A stretch of 64,000 nt of DNA from CAWDDG01 sp963801065 (GCA_963801065.1 CAWDDG010000003.1:530277-594276); one strand, 5' to 3'. Shown: positions 16,845-26,986, counted from the stretch's first letter. A program made the numbers and translations. The notes: generated by a model from the sequence alone, not told the origin.

Positions 16845-17309
16845 ATGCGCGCCCGTGATCTCGCCGAGCCGTTCCCCGTCGTCCACCTCGACACACCCGC
16901 GCTCGAGGCAACCCGCCTTCTCGTCGACCAGAGCCTGCCTGGCCTCGTCGTGGCCGACCGCCAGGGTGTGCCATTGGTGATCCTGCCCAGCTCGCAGGTG
17001 CTGCGTTTCGCTCTGCCCGAGTACGTCGAGGAAGACCGCACACTCGCCTCGGTCTACAGCGAGAGCGACGCCGACAGGTTCGCTCAGACGCTGAGTGGCC
17101 GGACGGTCGAGGAGCTCATGCCCTCCAAGCAGTTCCTGCCGCGAAGGCACGCGGACCGGCCGATCATCCCACCTGACGCCACCCTCATGGAGATCGCCGC
17201 GGTGATGGCCGAGCAGCACTCGCCCGTCGTGGCCGTAGTCGAACACGGCGAGATCCTGGGCGTGATCACGGTCCACCGGCTGCTCGGCGCCGCCCTGTCC
17301 ACGACATGA
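16845..17309 (+). CDS. CBS-domain protein coupled to a membrane permease
   Basis: 154 aa made of a CBS pair. The first half shows TPALEATRLLVDQSLPGLVV and the second PPDATLMEIAAVMAEQHSPV followed by GEILGVITVHRLLGA. CBS pairs bind adenosyl ligands and regulate transporters or enzymes. The stop overlaps the start of the permease gene (ATGA), so a regulatory role on that permease is a reasonable inference. It is transcribed divergently from glpK across 78 bp. Confidence 0.88.
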   Translation: MRARDLAEPFPVVHLDTPALEATRLLVDQSLPGLVVADRQGVPLVILPSSQVLRFALPEYVEEDRTLASVYSESDADRFAQTLSGRTVEELMPSKQFLPRRHADRPIIPPDATLMEIAAVMAEQHSPVVAVVEHGEILGVITVHRLLGAALSTT

Positions 17310-18666
17310 TCAGCCTGACTGCGGCGGCGCTGGCCGCGACCGAAACCGCTCCGGGAAGCGAGCACTCGGCGAGCACGCTGGTCACCGTGCTGGCGGTAGG
17401 GGTGTTCGTCGGCACCTACGTCGTGATCGCCACCGAATGGGTCCATCGCGTCGCCGCCGCACTGGGCGGCGCAGCGTTGATGGTGGTGATCGGCGCCACC
17501 GACGCGAATACGGCCTTCTTCGCCGAGGAGACGGCCATCGACTGGAACGTCATCTTCCTGCTGCTCGGCATGATGATCATCGTCGGCATACTCAAACAGA
17601 CCGGCCTCTTCGAGTACCTCGCGATCTGGGCGGCGAAGCGGGCTCGGGGACGGCCGTTCGCCATCCTGGTCATGCTGTGCACGATCACGGCGGTCGCCTC
17701 CGCCCTGCTCCCCAACGTCACGACCGTGATGCTCGTCGCGCCGGTCACCCTTCTCGTCTGCGACCGGCTCCGGGTCCGGCCCGAAGGATTCCTCATCGCC
17801 CTGGTGATGGCGAGCAACATCGGCGGCACGGCGACGCTGATCGGCGACCCGCCGAACCTCATCATCGCAAGCCGGGCGGATCTGTCGTTCAACGACTTCC
17901 TGATCAATCTCGCGCCGTTCATCGTCGTTGCTTTCCTCGCGTTCGTGCTGCTGCCCGCTGGCTGTTCCGCCGGTCGTTCACATATGACCCCGAACGCGCC
18001 GAGGCCGTCATGCGGATCGACGAGCGGCGCGCGATCCGCGACCCTCCGCTGCTGCGGCGCAGCCTGGCCGTGCTCGCGCTGGTCATGCTCGGCTTCGTCC
18101 TCCACTCGGCGGTGGGCCTCGAACCCAGCCTGGTCGCAATGCTGGGCGCCGGACTGCTGGTCGTGGTGTCGAGGACCACGACCGCCGAATACCTCGAGGA
18201 GGTCGAGTGGCCGACGCTCGTCTTCTTCATGGGGTTGTTCGTCATGGTCGGCGCACTCGTCAACGTCGGGGTCATCGACTCGGCTCGGCGAGGCGGCCAT
18301 CGACGCCGTCGGCGACAACTACCTCCTTGCGGCTACCGGCCTCCTGTTCGGCTCGGCCGCGTTGTCGGCAATCGTGGACAACATCCCTTACGTCGCCACC
18401 GTGGCCCCGCTGGTGAACGATCTCGTGGACGCAGCAGGAGGCGCAGCCGGAGCACAGGCTCTGTGGTGGGCCCTCGCGCTCGGGGCCGACCTCGGTGGCA
18501 ACGCCACCGCCGTCGGGGCGAGCGCCAACGTCGTCGCACTCGGCATCGCGGAGCGCAACGGCTACCCCATCTCGTTCTGGCGATTCACCGGTACGGGCTC
18601 GTCGTCGCCGCCGTGACGGTCGCGCTGGCCTGGCCGTATCTCTACCTTCGGTACTACGCCTTCTGA
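17306..18666 (+). pseudogene. ArsB/NhaD-type (ion transporter superfamily) permease with three frameshifts
   Basis: Reading from the ATG at 17306 gives helices and family motifs (MASNIGGTATLIGDPPNLII, the signature of ArsB/NhaD/CitM permeases) up to about 17960. The homologous reading then moves to another frame (FTYDPERAEAVMRIDERRA ... TTTAEYLEEVEWPTLVFFMG) to about 18285. It returns to the first frame (LGEAAIDAVGDNYLLAATG ... ADLGGNATAVGASANVV) to about 18590, and finishes in the second frame (RYGLVVAAVTVALAWPYLYL) with a stop at 18664-18666. At the second junction one base is extra (GACTCGGCTC where GACCGGCTC is expected). At the third one C is missing. The intact product would be about 450 aa and may exchange Na+ or oxyanions. 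Confidence 0.8.
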
Positions 18667-18685
18667 CGAGCTCAGGGAGTCCGCA

Positions 18686-19981
18686 GTGGCGATCATGCGG
18701 GTAGGTCGCGCGTTCCTCGGCCGGCTGCCGCTCTCGGAGCGGACCGAGATCCTCTCGGCGCTACGCGAGGAGACGACCGGCGGTTTCGCCCTGCTCATCG
18801 GCGCTGCCGGCGCGCTGCTGTGGGCCAACCTGGGAGGCGACTCGTACCGGTCGGCGGCCGACGCCGCATTCGGACCCGCCGCCCTCCACCTCGACCTCAG
18901 CGTCGCGGAATGGGCGGCCGAAGGGCTGTTGGCCGTCTTCTTCCTGGTGGCGGGCCTCGAGCTCAAGCGTGAGATCGTCGTCGGCGAGCTGTCCAACCCC
19001 GCTGCGGCGATCCTGCCCGTCGCGGCGGCCGTGAGCGGCGTGGCCGCGCCGGCGTTGGTGTACGTCGCCGTCAACGCGGCCGCGGGTGGCGACCTCGGCG
19101 GCTGGGCGGTGCCGACTGCGACCGACATCGCCTTCGCACTCGCCGTTCTCGCCGTCATCGGGTCGAGGCTTCCGACATCGCTCCGCGCGTTCCTGCTCAC
19201 CCTCGCTGTCGTGGACGACCTGCTCGCCGTCACCATCATCGCGATCTTCTTCACGCCCGACCTGTCGGTGACGCCGCTCCTCGGCGCAGTTGCCCTGCTC
19301 GGGATCTACGCCCTTCTCCAGCGACGTCGGGTCGGTGCCTGGTGGGTATACGCGCCGGTCGGGCTGGCGGCCTGGGCACTGGTCCATGACAGCGGCGTCC
19401 ACGCGACGGTTATCGGGATCGCCTTCGGGCTGCTGACCCGCGTGCGTCGCGACTCCGGCGAGCACGAGTCGCCCGCCGAGCGGCTCGAACACCGGCTCCG
19501 GCCGCTGTCGGCGGTGCTTTGCGTGCCGCTTTTCGCCCTCTTCGCTGCAGGCGTGACTGTCTCCGTGGAATCGCTGCGCTCGATGGTCACCGAGCCCGTA
19601 GCCGTCGGCATCGTGCTCGGGCTGCTCGTGGGCAAGACGGTCGGAGTCCTTGGCGGGACCTACCTCACCGCCCGGTTCACCAGGGCGGAGCTCAGCGAAG
19701 ACCTGGCGTGGAGCGACGTGGCCGGCGTCGCGGTCCTCGCCGGCATCGGCTTCACCGTGTCGCTGCTCATCAGCGAGCTCGCCTTCGACGACCCCGAGAC
19801 GACCGAGGTGGCGAAGACCGCCGTGCTGGTCGGCTCCCTGCTCGCTGCGCTCGTCGCGTCCGCCGTCCTCGCCCGGCGCAACGCGGTGTACCGACAGATC
19901 GACGAGGAAGACACGCGCGACAACGACCACGACGGGGTCCCAGACGTCTACCAGGCTGGTACTGCTGAGCGAGACGGGTAA
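18686..19981 (+). CDS. nhaA: NhaA-type Na+/H+ antiporter
   Basis: 431 aa with GTG start at 18686 after CAGGGAG. Family landmarks are FFLVAGLELKREIVVGEL, PTATDIAFALAVLAVIGSR and the ion-binding aspartate pair in LAVVDDLLAVTIIAIFF, plus about eleven helices. NhaA expels Na+ in exchange for protons across the inner membrane. The tail DNDHDGVPDVYQAG is acidic and hydrophilic, with a calcium-loop-like look, and is longer than in enterobacterial NhaA. It sits directly after the damaged ArsB/NhaD-like permease, so the locus appears devoted to ion homeostasis. Confidence 0.94.
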   Translation: MAIMRVGRAFLGRLPLSERTEILSALREETTGGFALLIGAAGALLWANLGGDSYRSAADAAFGPAALHLDLSVAEWAAEGLLAVFFLVAGLELKREIVVGELSNPAAAILPVAAAVSGVAAPALVYVAVNAAAGGDLGGWAVPTATDIAFALAVLAVIGSRLPTSLRAFLLTLAVVDDLLAVTIIAIFFTPDLSVTPLLGAVALLGIYALLQRRRVGAWWVYAPVGLAAWALVHDSGVHATVIGIAFGLLTRVRRDSGEHESPAERLEHRLRPLSAVLCVPLFALFAAGVTVSVESLRSMVTEPVAVGIVLGLLVGKTVGVLGGTYLTARFTRAELSEDLAWSDVAGVAVLAGIGFTVSLLISELAFDDPETTEVAKTAVLVGSLLAALVASAVLARRNAVYRQIDEEDTRDNDHDGVPDVYQAGTAERDG

Positions 19982-20060
19982 CGACCGAGCTCGCCTGTCG
20001 GCCCGACGAGTGGGCATGGGCATTAGAGTCAGCGTCCGCGGGGGCGAGAGGAGACCGAGC

Positions 20061-20468
20061 ATGGCAAACCGGCCACCGGCAACAGATGCCGACGCGTCGA
20101 TCGGCCAGCTCGTCGCAGGCATCCAGAAGGACCTCACCGCACTCGTGCGCGGCGAGATCGAGCTGGCCAAGGCGGAGTTGCAGCAGAGCGCTGCCCGCGC
20201 CGGGCTCGGTGGCGCCCTCTTCGCGGCTGCCGCCTTCCTGATCTTGCTGGCGGTCGTCCTGGGTTCCGTCGCGCTGGCCTACGCACTGGTCGCTCTGGGG
20301 CTGCACCCGGGATGGGCGTTCCTGATCGTCGCGGGCTTCTACCTCCTGCTGGCCGCGATCCTCATGCTGGTCGGGCGGAACCGCTTCAACCAGGTACGGG
20401 GGCCGGAGCGGGCGCAGGAGGTCGCAGCGCGGGCGAGGCAGGCGCTTCGTCCGACCTCCCGCACGTGA
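20061..20468 (+). CDS. Phage-holin-superfamily (DUF1469-like) membrane protein
   Basis: 135 aa. An N-terminal amphipathic helix with IQKDLTALVRGEIELAKAEL is followed by two membrane helices (AAAFLILLAVVLGSVALAYA and FLIVAGFYLLLAAILMLVG) and a basic tail. This is the typical layout of the actinobacterial 'phage holin family' / Actinobacterial holin-X proteins, which are chromosomal and have no proven lysis role. The start at 20061 has GAGGAGA upstream. It overlaps the following hydrolase gene (GTGA). Confidence 0.85.
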   Translation: MANRPPATDADASIGQLVAGIQKDLTALVRGEIELAKAELQQSAARAGLGGALFAAAAFLILLAVVLGSVALAYALVALGLHPGWAFLIVAGFYLLLAAILMLVGRNRFNQVRGPERAQEVAARARQALRPTSRT

Positions 20469-21388
20469 ACGGCAACGGTTCGCTTCGCGACACCGTCGAC
20501 GTTCCCGGTCCGTGGGAGCACCGCCGCATCGCGGCGAACGGTGCCCGGTTCCACGTTGCGACGATGGGCGACGGCCCGCTGATCGTCCTACTACACGGCT
20601 TCCCCGAGTTCTGGTGGGCCTGGCGGCACCAGATACCGCCGCTCGCTGCAGCCGGCTGGCGGGTCGTCGCGATGGACCTGCGCGGCTACGGCGGCAGCGA
20701 CAAGACACCGCGCGGATACGACCCGGCGACGCTGACGGCGGACGTCACCGGTGTGGTCCGCTCGCTCGGCGAACGACAGGCCCTGCTCGTCGGCCATGAC
20801 TGGGGTGCGTACGTCGCCTGGGCCACTGCCGTTCTCCGACCGGCTCACGTGGCCGGCCTCGTCACGATGTCCATGCCGCATCCCCTCGAGCTCGCGCACT
20901 ACCTGCTTCGAGGGGTCCGGCAGGCCGGGCACCTGCTCGGCGTGCAGGCTCCCGCCGTACCCGAACGCCGTCTGGTCGCCGACGACGCCGCTTACGTCGA
21001 GACGCTCCTGCGCCGATGGGTGGGACCGGACTCGACCTTTCCAGGCGACGAGGCCGCGGGCCGCTACCGTGCCGCGATGCGCCTGTGGCCCGCGCCTCAT
21101 TGCGCGCTCGAGTACCACCGGTGGGCCGTGCGTTCGCTCGTCCGCGCCGACGGCAGGCGCTTCGCCATGCGGATGCAGGAGCCGATCACGGTCCCCGTCA
21201 TGCAGATCCACGGCGGCGCGGACCGGACCGTGCTGCCTCGCGCAGCCGCCCACTCCGGCCGTCACGTCACCGGTCCTCACCGGTGGGTCCAGCTCGAAGG
21301 CATCGGCCACTTCCCCCACGAAGAGGCTCCATCGAGGGTCACCTCGGAGCTGCTGGACTGGCTCCCCCACCCTTCAGCCGAGCGTTGA
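20465..21388 (+). CDS. Alpha/beta hydrolase, epoxide-hydrolase-like
   Basis: 307 aa from the GTG at 20465. The oxyanion motif HGFPEFWWAWRHQIPPLAAAG, the nucleophile elbow LVGHDWGAYVAWA with catalytic Asp (rather than Ser), and the late GHFPHEEAPSRV His are those of epoxide hydrolases and haloalkane dehalogenases. The D at the elbow favours an ester-intermediate enzyme. The substrate is unknown. It is coupled to the holin-like gene by overlap and converges on the MarP-like protease gene, with 6 bp between stops. Confidence 0.88.
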   Translation: MNGNGSLRDTVDVPGPWEHRRIAANGARFHVATMGDGPLIVLLHGFPEFWWAWRHQIPPLAAAGWRVVAMDLRGYGGSDKTPRGYDPATLTADVTGVVRSLGERQALLVGHDWGAYVAWATAVLRPAHVAGLVTMSMPHPLELAHYLLRGVRQAGHLLGVQAPAVPERRLVADDAAYVETLLRRWVGPDSTFPGDEAAGRYRAAMRLWPAPHCALEYHRWAVRSLVRADGRRFAMRMQEPITVPVMQIHGGADRTVLPRAAAHSGRHVTGPHRWVQLEGIGHFPHEEAPSRVTSELLDWLPHPSAER

Positions 21389-21394
21389 CCACCC

Positions 21395-22582
21395 TCAGAC
21401 GCACACGCCCGTCGAGACCGGCTCGGTCGACGCCGCGGACTGCTCGACGTGGGGCGTCACCTCGCTCAGCGCCAGGGCGTAGCCGGTCTCCGGATCGGTC
21501 AGCGACGCCGCGAACATGACGCCGTATACGAGTCCGTCGTCCGCGACGAGCGGCCCGCCGGAGTTGCCTGGACGGATCTCCCCACGTACCGAGAGCACGT
21601 CGCGGGTGACCGCCTCGTCGCCGTAGATGTCCCGGCCGAGCAGCGAGTGCTCGCCGCGTATCCGCACCGGCTCGGTGCTCAGCGGCCCGTTGTTCGGGTA
21701 GCCGACCACGGCGGCGTCCGCGCCTGCGGCCGGGTCGTCGCGGAAGCTCAGAGGCGCCCGGTCCAGGTCCGGCACGGCCAGGACGGCGATGTCCGTCCTC
21801 GGGTCGAAGCGCACGACCTGCGCTGCCAGCGGGTCGCCATCAGGCTCGGTCACGATCGGTTCGGAGACGCCCGCAACCACGTGCGCGTTCGTCATCACCC
21901 TTTCCGGCGCGACGACGAACCCGGTGCCTTCGATGACCCGGTCACAGGACGCGCGGCCGACGACCTTCACCACGCTCTCGGACGCCGTCCGGATCTCCGG
22001 GTCGCGGATCAGCGCGGCCGTCGGCTCCCCGACCTGCAGAATCGGCTCGGGGACCCACGGCGCCACGACCTCCGGGAACCGGCCGGCCGCGACGACCGAC
22101 TGGAACGTGTCGCGGAGCCGGTCCGGGGACACCGGGACGACCGCGTCGACCGCGCGCAGGATCCTCGACTCGCGGACGGCGGCCGACGCGGCCGGGATCG
22201 CTGCCGACGAGACCGCCAGGCCCACCGCCCACGCCGCCAGCAGCAGGCCGACGACCGCGAGCAATGCGCCGCCGCCGGCGTCGAACCGCCGAGCCGGCTC
22301 GGACGAGACCCTGGACCGCACCCATCCGCCCGCCCATGCGAGCAGGCCCTGACCGGCCGCCGCGACGGCGAGGACGATCATCACGGCCAGCACCGAGACG
22401 CCGAGACCGGGCTCGAGGCCGCCGAGGATGGCCGGCGCGAGCAGTAGCCCGCCTATGGCACCGCCCACGAATCCGACGAATGACAGCAGCCCGACGACGA
22501 AGCCGTGGCTCCAGCCCGTGTAGGCCACGATGACCGCCAGCACGATGACAAGCCAGTCGACGGCGTTGAGTCCGAGGATCAC
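21395..22582 (-). CDS. MarP-like membrane-anchored serine protease
   Basis: 395 aa from the GTG at 22582. Four hydrophobic helices fill the first 120 residues (CvpA-like: NAVDWLVIVLAVIVAYTGW). A chymotrypsin-like periplasmic protease follows with His in VMTNAHVV, Asp in RTDIAVLAV and Ser in RPGNSGGPLVAD. Cysteines in GRASCDRV and at the last residues match the redox disulfide known in MarP. In mycobacteria MarP (Rv3671c) confers acid resistance, and its gene likewise lies beside a Nudix gene (Rv3672c), nth and a crp homologue. The order is conserved here. Confidence 0.92.
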   Translation of the reverse strand: MILGLNAVDWLVIVLAVIVAYTGWSHGFVVGLLSFVGFVGGAIGGLLLAPAILGGLEPGLGVSVLAVMIVLAVAAAGQGLLAWAGGWVRSRVSSEPARRFDAGGGALLAVVGLLLAAWAVGLAVSSAAIPAASAAVRESRILRAVDAVVPVSPDRLRDTFQSVVAAGRFPEVVAPWVPEPILQVGEPTAALIRDPEIRTASESVVKVVGRASCDRVIEGTGFVVAPERVMTNAHVVAGVSEPIVTEPDGDPLAAQVVRFDPRTDIAVLAVPDLDRAPLSFRDDPAAGADAAVVGYPNNGPLSTEPVRIRGEHSLLGRDIYGDEAVTRDVLSVRGEIRPGNSGGPLVADDGLVYGVMFAASLTDPETGYALALSEVTPHVEQSAASTEPVSTGVCV

Positions 22583-23249
22583 CGGCGCTCCGCTCCTTCG
22601 GCCAGGGGCAGGAGCTCGACGTGGGTACGGTCCCATGGCCGGGCAAGTCCGCCGACCTCGAGCAACCATCCGAGCACGCCTGCGGTGAACCCCCAGACGA
22701 GGAGCTCTCCCACGCGGAACGCCGGGCCGACGTACCCGCTCGGGTGCCGCACACGCAGCCGGTTGGCGGGGTCGACAAGGTCGTCCAGCGGAACCCGGTG
22801 CACCGATGCGACCTCGGCGGCGTCGACCACCCGCACCGGCGACGGCTCGCGCCACCAGGCCAGGACCGGGGTGACGACGTAACTACCCGCCGGCAGCCAC
22901 AGATCGGGAAGCGTCGCGAGCACGTCGACCCCGGTCGGGTCGAGCCCGGTCTCCTCCCGGGCCTCCCGGAGCGCCGCTCCCACCGGGCCGTCGTCGTCTG
23001 AGTCGATCACGCCACCGGGGAATGCCGGCGTGCCGGCGGAGATTCGAAGGCTGTGGGCCCGCTCGATCATCAGGACGTCCGGCACGCGCTCCCCGTCGAC
23101 GAGGGACTCGCCGAACAGCACGAGGACCGCTGAGGCCCGTCCGGCACCAGGATCGGGAGGTGCGTGCCGGGAGAGTTGTTCGGCTCTGACGTCGGAGACG
23201 GCGTCGACGATCGGACGCAGCCAGCCGGGTGGCGACCCCCCGGCGAGGC

Positions 23250-23253
<4 letters not shown>
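22579..23253 (-). CDS. Nudix hydrolase, CoA-pyrophosphatase-like
   Basis: 224 aa from the GTG at 23253, overlapping both neighbours by GTGA. A complete Nudix box is present (GGVIDSDDDGPVGAALREAR then EETGLD), followed by SGYVGPAFRVGELLVWGFTA, which resembles the C-terminal region of CoA diphosphatases. It probably cleaves CoA or another nucleoside diphosphate derivative. It lies in the conserved marP-nudix-nth block. Confidence 0.88.
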
Positions 23254-23960
<707 letters not shown>

Positions 23961-24063
23961 AGCCTACGGTCGGGTTGACCCTCCCGGCCGCCGCAGGATC
24001 CGCCATGATGGGCCACGATGTGACCTAGGACACTTCGGTGAGCGGAACGGCGAGGAGGCCCGC

Positions 24064-24738
24064 GTGGACGACGTGCTGCGGAGCGCACCGCTGTTCCGGG
24101 AGCTCGACGACGAGGCCGCCACGGCGCTGCGTGCCTCGATGAGCGAGGTCGCGCTGGGCCGCGGCGAGGTCCTCTTCCGCGAGGGCGACGAGGGTGACCG
24201 GGTGTACGTGGTCATCCGCGGCAAGATCAAGCTGGGCCGAACCGCTTCCGATGGCCGCGAGAACCTGCTCGCGTTGCTGGGCCCCGGTCAGATGTTCGGC
24301 GAGCTGTCGTTGTTCGATCCCGGCCCACGGTCGGCCACAGTCACAGCCGTCACCGAGACGACGCTGCTCGGCCTCGGGCACGCCGACCTGCTGCCCTGGC
24401 TGACCGGTCGCCCGGAGGTCGCCCGCGGGCTGCTGCTCCAGTTCGCACAGCGCCTGCGCAGGTCCAACGACACGCTCGCCGACCTGGTGTTCTCCGACGT
24501 CCCGGGACGAGTGGCGAAGCAACTCCTCGACCTGTCCGCGCGGTTCGGCGTCGCATCCGACGAAGGCGTCCGCGTGGTCCACGACCTCACCCAGGAAGAG
24601 CTCGCCCAGCTCGTCGGGGCGTCGCGCGAGACGGTCAACAAGGCGCTGGCCGACTTCGCCGGCAGGGGGTGGCTGCGCCTCGAGCAGCGGTCGGTCGTGC
24701 TGCTCGACATGGAACGGCTGCGCCGCCGCGCCCGCTGA
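24064..24738 (+). CDS. crp: Crp/Fnr-family transcription regulator
   Basis: 224 aa from the GTG at 24064, with GAGGAGG upstream. The cyclic-nucleotide-binding domain spans residues 1-120 (LGRGEVLFREGDEGDRVYVV, then FGELSLFDPGPRSATVTAV). The winged helix-turn-helix is at about 165-205 (LTQEELAQLVGASRETVNKA). Order and length match the mycobacterial Crp (Rv3676) and corynebacterial GlxR, global cAMP-responsive regulators. The PRSATV segment retains the Arg-Ser pair that contacts cAMP phosphate in the family. Its neighbours nth, nudix and marP are the same as in mycobacteria. Confidence 0.92.
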   Translation: MDDVLRSAPLFRELDDEAATALRASMSEVALGRGEVLFREGDEGDRVYVVIRGKIKLGRTASDGRENLLALLGPGQMFGELSLFDPGPRSATVTAVTETTLLGLGHADLLPWLTGRPEVARGLLLQFAQRLRRSNDTLADLVFSDVPGRVAKQLLDLSARFGVASDEGVRVVHDLTQEELAQLVGASRETVNKALADFAGRGWLRLEQRSVVLLDMERLRRRAR

Positions 24739-24752
24739 CGCTCCCACAGAGA

Positions 24753-25508
24753 TCAGTCATGCTCGCCCAGGTACTCGAGCTGGGCCTGGACGGACAGCTC
24801 GGCGGCCGGCCAGAGCGACCGGTCGACGTCGGCGTAGACGACCTCGACGACCTCGCGCGCGGTTCGCGCCCCGGCCGCGACCGCTTCACGCACCTGGGCG
24901 AGGCGCTCGGCGCGGTGCGCAAGGTACTGCTCCGCCAGCGCCGCCGTGTCCGGGCGCACCGGTCCGTGGCCTGGCAGCAACAGCACGCCGCGGAGCTCGC
25001 GCAGCCGGGCCAATGAGTCCAGGTATGGCCCCAGCCGCCCGTCCGGATATGCAACCACGGTCGTCCCGCGTCCCAGGATCGTGTCACCGGTCAGGACGGC
25101 TCGCTGCTCGCCGACGCGCACGGTGAAGCAGACGGAGTCAGCCGAGTGCCCCGGCGTGTGCAGCACCCGCAGGTCCAGCCCCGGCACGTCGATCGCCGTG
25201 CCGTCGACGTCGAGTGGGTCGCCGTCGACGCAGAGAGCCGGGTCCCTCGCCAGGACGGGCGCGCGGGTGATGTCGTGGAAGCGTCCCGACGCCTCCGAGT
25301 GGTCGGGGTGGCCGTGCGTCAACAGCGTGACCGCGACCGGGCCGAGCGTCGCGACCGCCTCCAGGTGTTCGTCGAGCAACGGCCCCGGATCCACGACGAC
25401 GTTCCCCGCGGACGTCGAGATGACAAACGTGTTGGTCCCGTCCAGCGTCATCGGGCCCGGATTGTCGGCCCGGACGAGCCGGCACCACGGAGGCAGCTCT
25501 GCGGTCAC
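24753..25508 (-). CDS. MBL-fold metallohydrolase
   Basis: 251 aa from the GTG at 25508. The metal-binding signature THGHPDHSEASG (HxHxDH) and HTPGHSADSVCF, LTGDTILGRGTT and LLPGHGPV follow in family order. The protein resembles LACTB2/glyoxalase II-like hydrolases. The substrate is unknown. It overlaps the upstream Nudix gene and converges on crp, with 14 bp between stops and no visible terminator hairpin. Confidence 0.9.
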   Translation of the reverse strand: MTAELPPWCRLVRADNPGPMTLDGTNTFVISTSAGNVVVDPGPLLDEHLEAVATLGPVAVTLLTHGHPDHSEASGRFHDITRAPVLARDPALCVDGDPLDVDGTAIDVPGLDLRVLHTPGHSADSVCFTVRVGEQRAVLTGDTILGRGTTVVAYPDGRLGPYLDSLARLRELRGVLLLPGHGPVRPDTAALAEQYLAHRAERLAQVREAVAAGARTAREVVEVVYADVDRSLWPAAELSVQAQLEYLGEHD

Positions 25509-26368
25509 GTCGGGTCACCCGGGTCGTCGCCGGGGAACCGCGGATCGTCCGGCAACAGCACGTGGACCGAGCCGCCCTCGTCGAGCCAGCCCGGCGTGAC
25601 CGTGTCGAGGACTCGTTCGTGAGCGGCAGCCAGCGCGTCCGCGACGGAGGCGTGAGCCGTCAGCTCCCCGAGGACGGTCCAGGTCGGCGGGAGCATCGCC
25701 ACCGCGCCGGCCTCCGCGGCGGCCACGGCCACACCCGGGCGGATCCAGGCGACGCGGTCCGCCTCACCGGACACGTCCAGCGCCGCCTGCCCTTCCGGCA
25801 GCGCGGCGAGGAAGAACCACGTGTCGTACCGCCGCGGCTCGAACCGCGGCGTCACCCAGTGCGCCCACGGCGCGAGCAGGTCCGAACGCAGGACGAGGCC
25901 GCGGCTCTCGAGCAGGTCGGACAGGGCGAGCTCGCGCGCCACCAGCGACTGCCGCGCCACCTCCCAGTCCGACCCTGACGGCATGGCGGGTACGCCGTCG
26001 ACGGTGGACGCCAGCAGGACGCCGGATTCTTCGAACGTCTCGCGGACCGCGGCACAGACGAATCCTCGTGCCGCCGGCTCGTGCACGCCGAGGCGCGTTG
26101 CCCACTCGCCGGGCGCCGGTCCGCGCCACCCGAGCACATTGTCATCCACGTCGCGAGGGTCGACCGCACCTCCGGGAAAGGCATGCATCCCCGCAGCGAA
26201 CGGCATGCTGGTCCGCCGCCTGAGCACGAACACCTCGAGGCCGGCATCGGCGTCCCGGAGCAGCATGACCGTTGCCGCGGGGCGCGCCACGACCGGCGTG
26301 AGACGCCGCGCGGCGAACTCCCGCGCCCGCTCGGCGAGCGCGGGAGGGAGCGAACGCGATCCCGGCAA
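25505..26368 (-). CDS. Nudix hydrolase, long NUDT19-like form
   Basis: 287 aa. The N-terminal region has ATVMLLRDADAGLEVFVLRR and HAFPGGAVDPRD. The second half of the Nudix box, VRETFEESGVLLAS, follows only after an insertion of about 35 residues, as in NUDT19-type acyl-CoA diphosphatases. WVTPRFEPRRYDTWFFLAAL is also conserved in that branch. The stop overlaps the MBL-fold gene start. The substrate is inferred only from the domain layout. Confidence 0.87.
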   Translation of the reverse strand: MPGSRSLPPALAERAREFAARRLTPVVARPAATVMLLRDADAGLEVFVLRRRTSMPFAAGMHAFPGGAVDPRDVDDNVLGWRGPAPGEWATRLGVHEPAARGFVCAAVRETFEESGVLLASTVDGVPAMPSGSDWEVARQSLVARELALSDLLESRGLVLRSDLLAPWAHWVTPRFEPRRYDTWFFLAALPEGQAALDVSGEADRVAWIRPGVAVAAAEAGAVAMLPPTWTVLGELTAHASVADALAAAHERVLDTVTPGWLDEGGSVHVLLPDDPRFPGDDPGDPT

Positions 26369-26372
26369 CCCG

Positions 26373-26831
26373 TCAGCCGACCTCGACGACCAGCTCGACC
26401 TCGACCGGCGCGTCCAACGGCAGCACGGCGACGCCGATCGCGCTGCGTGCGTGCTGGCCCACGTCGCCGAAGACCTGGCCGAGCAACTCGCTCGCCCCGT
26501 TCACCACCTGGGGCTGTGCGGTGAAGTCAGGCGCGGACGCGACGAACCCGACGACCTTGACCACCCGGGTGATCGCGGAGAGGTCGCCCACCTGGGACCG
26601 GACCGCGGCGAGTGCGTTGAGCGCGCACTGGCGCGCGCACTCGTTCGCCTCCTCGGGGCTGACCTCGGAGCCGACCTTGCCGGTTCGGATCAGCTCGCCA
26701 TCGCGCCACGGGAGCTGTCCGGACGTGTAGACGTACGACCCGGTGCGAACAGCGGGCACGTACGCGGCGACCGGTGTTGCGACCTCGGGAACAGCCAGCC
26801 CCAGCTCGGCCAGGCGTTCCTCGGGGGTCAT
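26373..26831 (-). CDS. RidA/YjgF-family protein
   Basis: 152 aa. The ATG at 26831 overlaps the stop of the small DUF4177 gene. Segments YVYTSGQLPWRDGEL and CARQCALNALAAVRSQVGD and a late PLDAPVEVELVVEVG match the RidA trimer fold. The usual catalytic Arg in the 'GCR' region is replaced (VNGASELLGQVF instead of RPARS), so it belongs to the Rid subgroups that lack proven imine deaminase activity. It lies 4 bp before the Nudix gene. Confidence 0.87.
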   Translation of the reverse strand: MTPEERLAELGLAVPEVATPVAAYVPAVRTGSYVYTSGQLPWRDGELIRTGKVGSEVSPEEANECARQCALNALAAVRSQVGDLSAITRVVKVVGFVASAPDFTAQPQVVNGASELLGQVFGDVGQHARSAIGVAVLPLDAPVEVELVVEVG

Positions 26832-26986
26832 TCGGCTTTCACCCTCTTCAAGTAGGCGACGACGTTCTCCGGGTTCGGGCCCGGTACGACCTGGACGAGC
26901 TCCCACCCGTCGTCGCCCCAGTTGTCGAGGATCTGCTTCGTCGCATGCACCAGCAGCGGCACGGTCGCGTACTCCCACTTCGCCAT
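26828..26986 (-). CDS. DUF4177 small protein
   Basis: 52 aa: starts with MAKWEYATVPLLVHATKQIL, followed by WGDDGWELVQVVPGP, the Trp-Gly-x-x-Gly-Trp-Glu core of DUF4177. The ATG is at 26986, preceded by a weak CCGG-rich leader, and the gene lies divergent from the alpha/beta hydrolase. It is too short for many gene finders. Function is unknown; in mycobacteria (Rv3678A) it sits in the same place before the RidA gene. Confidence 0.85.
   Translation of the reverse strand: MAKWEYATVPLLVHATKQILDNWGDDGWELVQVVPGPNPENVVAYLKRVKAE

Noticed and set aside
18761..20170. Long minus-strand frame opposite nhaA
   Set aside because: It is rich in Arg/Asp/Gly and lacks any fold signal; nhaA is complete on the plus strand.
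20061..20468. 'Phage holin' gene as a sign of a prophage
   Set aside because: This is the chromosomal actinobacterial holin-like family; no other phage gene is nearby.
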